Positions 5,583-8,435 of a DNA stretch of 8,435 nt are shown here, in pieces. The stretch is from Thermoguttaceae bacterium (GTDB lineage Bacteria; Planctomycetota; Planctomycetia; Pirellulales; Thermoguttaceae). Under the pieces are notes generated by a model. That model worked only from the letters and a program-made list of their open reading frames with translations, searched no databases and was not told the origin of the DNA. A program made the position numbers and the translations under genes. Location: the NCBI GenBank assembly GCA_024653385.1, contig JANLFZ010000135.1:3802-12236 (forward strand). Reading direction: 5' to 3'. Within the stretch, counting starts at the first letter, position 1; every line of letters begins with the position of its first letter.

Positions 5583-6953
5583 CTACTTCGTCACGCGGCT
5601 CAGCTCGTCCCATAACCGAGCGCTGGCGCCGATGCCCCGGTGGAAGTCGCCCAGCGCGAACTTTTCGTTGGGGCTATGGGTGTTGTCGTCGTCCTGGCCC
5701 CAGCCGATCAACAGGGTGTCGGCATGGAGGTGTTCGTGGAAACTGAGCACGATGGGAATCGAGCCTCCCTCGCGCGTGAACACCGGCGCGCGCCCGAACG
5801 CCTGTTCGATCGCCCGGGCCGCGGCTTGGACGTAGGGGCTCTCCAGCGGCACGAGGACTCCCGGCGAGTTATGGTGGGCGGTCAGCTCGAACCGGATGCC
5901 CGGCGGACACATGGCCGCCAGCATCGCCCGCAACGCCGCCGTGATCTTCGAGGGATCCTGGTTCGGCACGAGGCGGAAACTGAACTTTGCCCCGGCCTCG
6001 GCGGGCAGCACCGTCTTGGCGCCCTTGCCCTGATAGCCGCTCCAAAGGCCGTTGACGTCGCACGTGGGCCGGGCCCAGCGGCGTTCGAGGGTCGTGTACC
6101 CCTCCTCGCCGATGGCCCCATCGACGCCGATCTGCTCGAAGTACCGCCGCTCGTCGAAGTCCAGGCGCGCGAACCCCTCCCGCTCGCGCGGCGACAAGGG
6201 AACCACGTCGTCGTAGAACCCCGGCACGCGAATCCGGCCGTGCTCGTCGACGAGCGACGCCAACATCCTGGCCAGCACGTTGGCCGGATTGGTCACCGAC
6301 CCCCCGAACGTGCCCGAGTGCAAGTCGCGCGCGGGCCCCTTCAGCACAAGATCGAAATAGGCGATTCCCCGCAGACCATAGGTGATGGCCGGCTGGCCTG
6401 GGGCAAATTGGGCCCCGTCGCTGATCACCACGCAGTCGCAAGCCAGCCGGTCGGCGTGTTGCTCGAGATACGCCTGGAGGCTGGCGCTGCCGATTTCCTC
6501 TTCCCCCTCGATCAGGTACTTCACGTTCAGCGGCAACCGGCCTTCCGCGGCCAACCACGCCTCGACACTGAACACGTGGGTAAGGAACTGGCCTTTATCG
6601 TCGGTGGCGCCCCGGGCATAGAGGTTTCCGTCGCGGACGGTCGGCTCGAACGGGGGGCTGATCCATAGATCCAATGGGTCGGCCGGTTGGACGTCGTAGT
6701 GCCCGTAGACCAAAGCCGTGGGCGCCCCTTCGATATGGGGTGATTCGGCGTAAATCAAAGGATGCCCTTCGGTTTGGATCAACTCGGTCGACAAACCGAG
6801 ACGCCGCAAGCGATCGGCCACCCATTGGGCGGCCCGATCGATCTCGGCCCGATACGCCGGATCGGTGCTGACACTCGCAATGCGGAGCAGCTCGCACAGG
6901 TCTTGTTCAAACCGCGGGGCGTTGGTCTGGAGGTATTGGTCCACGGTGGGCAT
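5583..6953 (-). CDS. M20-family metallopeptidase (dipeptidase)
   Basis: This is a cytoplasmic di-zinc hydrolase of the M20/ArgE/DapE/carnosinase superfamily that probably cleaves dipeptides or small peptides. In the 456-residue protein all expected residues are visible: His85 and Asp87 in YGHYDVQP, bridging Asp118 in RGATDDKGQ, Glu152 (base) and Glu153 (metal) in EGEEEIGS, Asp179 in VISDGAQ, and His426 in DNTHSPNEKF. His212 in GPARDLHSGTFGGSVTNP marks the start of the dimerisation/lid domain and matches the conserved lid histidine of carnosinase-type enzymes. I chose the ATG at 6951-6953 because the family N-terminus (MPTVDQYLQTNAPRFEQDL) starts there and GGAG lies eleven bases upstream. The open frame continues further upstream only as antisense of clpS. 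There is no signal peptide. It is divergent from clpS and lies upstream of serS. The substrate cannot be told from sequence. Confidence 0.93.
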   Translation of the reverse strand: MPTVDQYLQTNAPRFEQDLCELLRIASVSTDPAYRAEIDRAAQWVADRLRRLGLSTELIQTEGHPLIYAESPHIEGAPTALVYGHYDVQPADPLDLWISPPFEPTVRDGNLYARGATDDKGQFLTHVFSVEAWLAAEGRLPLNVKYLIEGEEEIGSASLQAYLEQHADRLACDCVVISDGAQFAPGQPAITYGLRGIAYFDLVLKGPARDLHSGTFGGSVTNPANVLARMLASLVDEHGRIRVPGFYDDVVPLSPREREGFARLDFDERRYFEQIGVDGAIGEEGYTTLERRWARPTCDVNGLWSGYQGKGAKTVLPAEAGAKFSFRLVPNQDPSKITAALRAMLAAMCPPGIRFELTAHHNSPGVLVPLESPYVQAAARAIEQAFGRAPVFTREGGSIPIVLSFHEHLHADTLLIGWGQDDDNTHSPNEKFALGDFHRGIGASARLWDELSRVTK

Positions 6954-6988
6954 GTCGGGCGAGGCTCCGGGCTTGACTCGGTGTTCGA

Positions 6989-7017
6989 TTTCGCGGTCCG
7001 TTGGATGCCAATATAAT
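6989..7017 (+). promoter_or_regulatory. Probable clpS promoter with perfect TATAAT
   Basis: TATAAT (7012-7017) is a perfect -10 hexamer in otherwise GC-rich DNA. It has a weak -35 (TTTCGC, 6989-6994) at 17-bp spacing, similar to the TTTCGT seen before the HtrA gene. A start near 7024 gives a leader of about 40 bases, and GGGAAG (7051-7056) precedes the clpS ATG as a weak ribosome site. The reverse strand of the same AT-rich patch reads TATATT (7010-7015), a possible overlapping -10 for the divergent M20 peptidase gene, though without a good -35. Confidence 0.55.
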
Positions 7018-7064
7018 GATATCGGTGAAATCCGACTATCGGGGGCCCCTGGGAAGATCGAGCC

Positions 7065-7421
7065 ATGGTCGACACCGCAGGCGCCAGCGTCGCGGAACCC
7101 CTCGAGGAAACGATCAAGCGACGCAAGGAACGCGAAGAGCAGAAGCCCAAGCGGCAGCCGCCGTACCATGTGATCCTCTGGAACGACGACGATCACACCT
7201 ACGCCTACGTGATCGCGATGCTCATGGAGTTGTTCGGCTATACCGCCGAAAAGGGCTATCAACTCGCCAAGAAGGTGGATACCGAAGGCAAGGTGATCGT
7301 GCTGACCACCACCAAGGAGCATGCCGAGCTGAAACGCGATCAAATCCACGCGTACGGCAAAGACGCGCTGATCGAGGGCTGCAAAGGCTCGATGTGGGCC
7401 ACGATCGAACCCGCGGAGTGA
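7065..7421 (+). CDS. clpS: Clp protease adaptor ClpS, divergent binding pocket
   Basis: ClpS binds N-degron substrates and hands them to the Clp ATPase-protease. The 118-residue protein has a charged, flexible N-terminal tail (about 1-32, KRRKEREEQKPKRQ near its end), as in other ClpS proteins where the tail engages ClpA/ClpC. The core then begins with PPYHVILWNDDDHTYAYVI (32-50). The hallmark NDD is at 40-42, followed by the helix MLMELFGYTAEKGYQLAKKV (52-71) and the C-terminal AELKRDQIHAYG (87-98) and MWATIEPAE (110-118). These fit the family order (NDDYTPMEFV, then HxxGxA, then AETKV, then TMEPA). Two pocket positions differ from E. coli ClpS by my alignment: His66 becomes Asp72 and Met40 becomes Tyr46. 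The gene stands alone with its own promoter, divergent from the M20 peptidase; no clpA or clpC is adjacent. Confidence 0.9.
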   Translation: MVDTAGASVAEPLEETIKRRKEREEQKPKRQPPYHVILWNDDDHTYAYVIAMLMELFGYTAEKGYQLAKKVDTEGKVIVLTTTKEHAELKRDQIHAYGKDALIEGCKGSMWATIEPAE

Positions 7422-7444
7422 TCGTCGGGCCGTTGCTGGGTGTT

Positions 7445-7475
7445 CTGGAACCGTCAGATCGGGGGCCAGTTCCAG
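7445..7475. terminator. Hairpin between convergent clpS and the cytochrome-like gene
   Basis: CTGGAAC (7445-7451) and GTTCCAG (7469-7475) form a perfect seven-bp stem with a 17-base loop. They lie in the 61-bp gap between the clpS stop and the stop of the convergent diheme gene. The position suits a bidirectional terminator, but neither strand has a T-tract after the stem. Confidence 0.45.
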
Positions 7476-7482
7476 TAAATGG

Positions 7483-8435
7483 TTACGGCGTCCTTGCGCC
7501 GGTGCGCGAGACGACCAGCGGTCGGGTGGTCCGGTCGCGGTAGTCGGGCCAGAGCGGGCAATTCAGGTCGATCCAGCACTTGACCGCGTGCATTTCGTCG
7601 CGCGTCAGACGCACGTCGTAGTGCCCCGCGTCGAGGACCTTCCAGAGGCGGCTCTGGAACGTGCCGAAGGTGTAAGGCTCGCGCTTCTCGTTGCCGCCCG
7701 AGTTCCACCCGCAGTCGAGTACGTGGACCCAGCCCTGGCGGATGAGGGTCTTGTACGAGGCGGGCACGCGATCGGCGTCGAGCGCCCCGCGCAGATCGAT
7801 GCCTTGCTTGTCGTCGGCTCCGTGGCACCGGACGCACCGGGCGTCCCATACCGGCTGCACGGTCCGCTCGTACGAGAACGGACCCGGCCCCCAGGGCGGC
7901 GGCTCCAGCGGGCTCGGCGCGCGCCGCAGGGCGATGGCCGGGCGGACCGGCGGGGCGTGACGCCGATCCTCGTGGCAGCCGATGCAGCTTCGCTGCTCGC
8001 CCGGCTGAAGCTGCACCACCGAACGCATCCGCTGGACCTCGTTGAGGTCCTTGTCGAGGGCCTGGAAGTAGAGCGTCCGCCCTGCCGGGGCCTCGAAGTT
8101 CGCCGAGCCGTCCTCCTCGACCGGCACAATGCCCCACGGAGCCTTGGCCACGTACGAGGGCCAGCCGAACGGGCCGCTGACCAGGTCGACCGGCGCCGCG
8201 TAGAACCGCATGAACGGCTCGTGGTCCTTGCGGTACTCGCCGTTGGGAAGCTGCTCGAGGTTCGACCGCACCTCCTCGACCACGCGCAGGTACTTGATCG
8301 TCCCGCGCGGCACCTTCGGTTCGATCCCACGGTACACGTCGGCCAACACGAACTGGCCTCGATCGACGTCGTCCGGCCGCGGATCGCCGCGAAGCACCGG
8401 CGGCCTGGGCACGGCGCGGAAAAGCGTCGGGCACA
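7483..8435 (-). CDS. Planctomycete-type diheme protein resembling HzsA-related proteins, N-terminus outside window
   Basis: The minus-strand frame is open from the right edge to the TAA at 7483-7485, so the true start lies beyond base 8435; the GTG at 8412 is internal to an uninterrupted frame and is not a convincing start. Numbered from that GTG, the protein has two c-type heme-binding motifs, CIGCH (143-147) and CVRCH (193-197). It contains VLADVYRGIE and VPRGTIKYLRVVE (22-46), FQALDKDLNEVQRMRS (116-131), and a C-terminus LTRDEMHAVKCWIDLNCPLW (269-288) typical of planctomycete cytochrome domains. From memory this arrangement matches the large HzsA-related proteins of Planctomycetes, which resemble the middle and C-terminal parts of hydrazine synthase alpha. 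Heme attachment implies export, with a signal peptide expected in the missing N-terminus. I infer an electron-transfer or redox role; the substrate is unknown. No hydrazine synthase beta or gamma gene is present. Confidence 0.75.
   Translation of the reverse strand, partial: CPTLFRAVPRPPVLRGDPRPDDVDRGQFVLADVYRGIEPKVPRGTIKYLRVVEEVRSNLEQLPNGEYRKDHEPFMRFYAAPVDLVSGPFGWPSYVAKAPWGIVPVEEDGSANFEAPAGRTLYFQALDKDLNEVQRMRSVVQLQPGEQRSCIGCHEDRRHAPPVRPAIALRRAPSPLEPPPWGPGPFSYERTVQPVWDARCVRCHGADDKQGIDLRGALDADRVPASYKTLIRQGWVHVLDCGWNSGGNEKREPYTFGTFQSRLWKVLDAGHYDVRLTRDEMHAVKCWIDLNCPLWPDYRDRTTRPLVVSRTGARTP

Noticed and set aside
5640..6668. A 342-codon plus-strand open frame opposite the M20 peptidase
   Set aside because: It is antisense to a gene with a full set of catalytic residues; composition is that of a shadow frame.
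6954..7349. An N-terminal extension of the M20 peptidase frame (132 codons)
   Set aside because: It runs through the clpS gene in antisense and past the promoter patch; family homology and a GGAG site place the start at 6953.
7454..8434. A 326-codon minus-strand frame overlapping the diheme gene
   Set aside because: It is rich in Arg, Ala and Gly without motifs, whereas the other frame carries two CxxCH motifs and a family-like C-terminus.
7483..8435. Reading the right-edge gene as evidence of an anammox organism
   Set aside because: HzsA-related proteins occur widely in planctomycetes that do not perform anammox, and no hydrazine synthase beta/gamma or hydrazine dehydrogenase gene is present here.

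Overview
The window is a GC-rich chromosomal segment of ordinary, densely packed bacterial genes. Its gene content points to a planctomycete, perhaps of the Pirellulales type. The main reasons are the cut-off diheme protein at the right edge, which resembles the HzsA-related cytochromes that are abundant in Planctomycetes, the unusual ClpS sequence, the two-PDZ HtrA protease and the near absence of strong Shine-Dalgarno sites. This assignment is inference from protein style; there is no rRNA or other marker gene. No mobile element, CRISPR array, tRNA or rRNA was seen.

Left part (1-2418): a translation-factor module. efp (elongation factor P, GTG start) and epmA (EF-P lysine ligase, cut by the left edge) form a tight pair on the minus strand. 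epmB (lysine 2,3-aminomutase) is divergent on the plus strand, 59 bp away. Together they encode EF-P and the enzymes that make (R)-beta-lysine and attach it to EF-P Lys34, which helps ribosomes through polyproline stretches.

Middle part (2449-5504): an exported HtrA/DegP-type serine protease with two PDZ domains (minus strand) is convergent with epmB. Upstream of it lies a 383-bp non-coding gap with several inverted repeats and a likely promoter. Beyond that is serS (seryl-tRNA synthetase, minus strand), followed by a strong hairpin without a U-tract.

Right part (5583-8435): an M20 metallopeptidase (minus strand, 78 bp upstream of serS, possibly co-transcribed with it) is divergent from clpS (plus strand), the N-degron adaptor of the Clp protease. 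clpS has a perfect TATAAT box and a changed substrate pocket. It is convergent, across a 61-bp hairpin-containing gap, with a minus-strand diheme cytochrome-like gene that runs off the right edge.

The common themes are translation (EF-P and its modification, SerRS) and protein turnover (HtrA outside the cytoplasm, ClpS and a dipeptidase inside). I found no convincing novel multi-gene system. The best leads are the ClpS variant, the HzsA-like diheme protein, the structured gap upstream of the protease, and a repeated TGATACGAT promoter-like element that would leave epmB almost leaderless.
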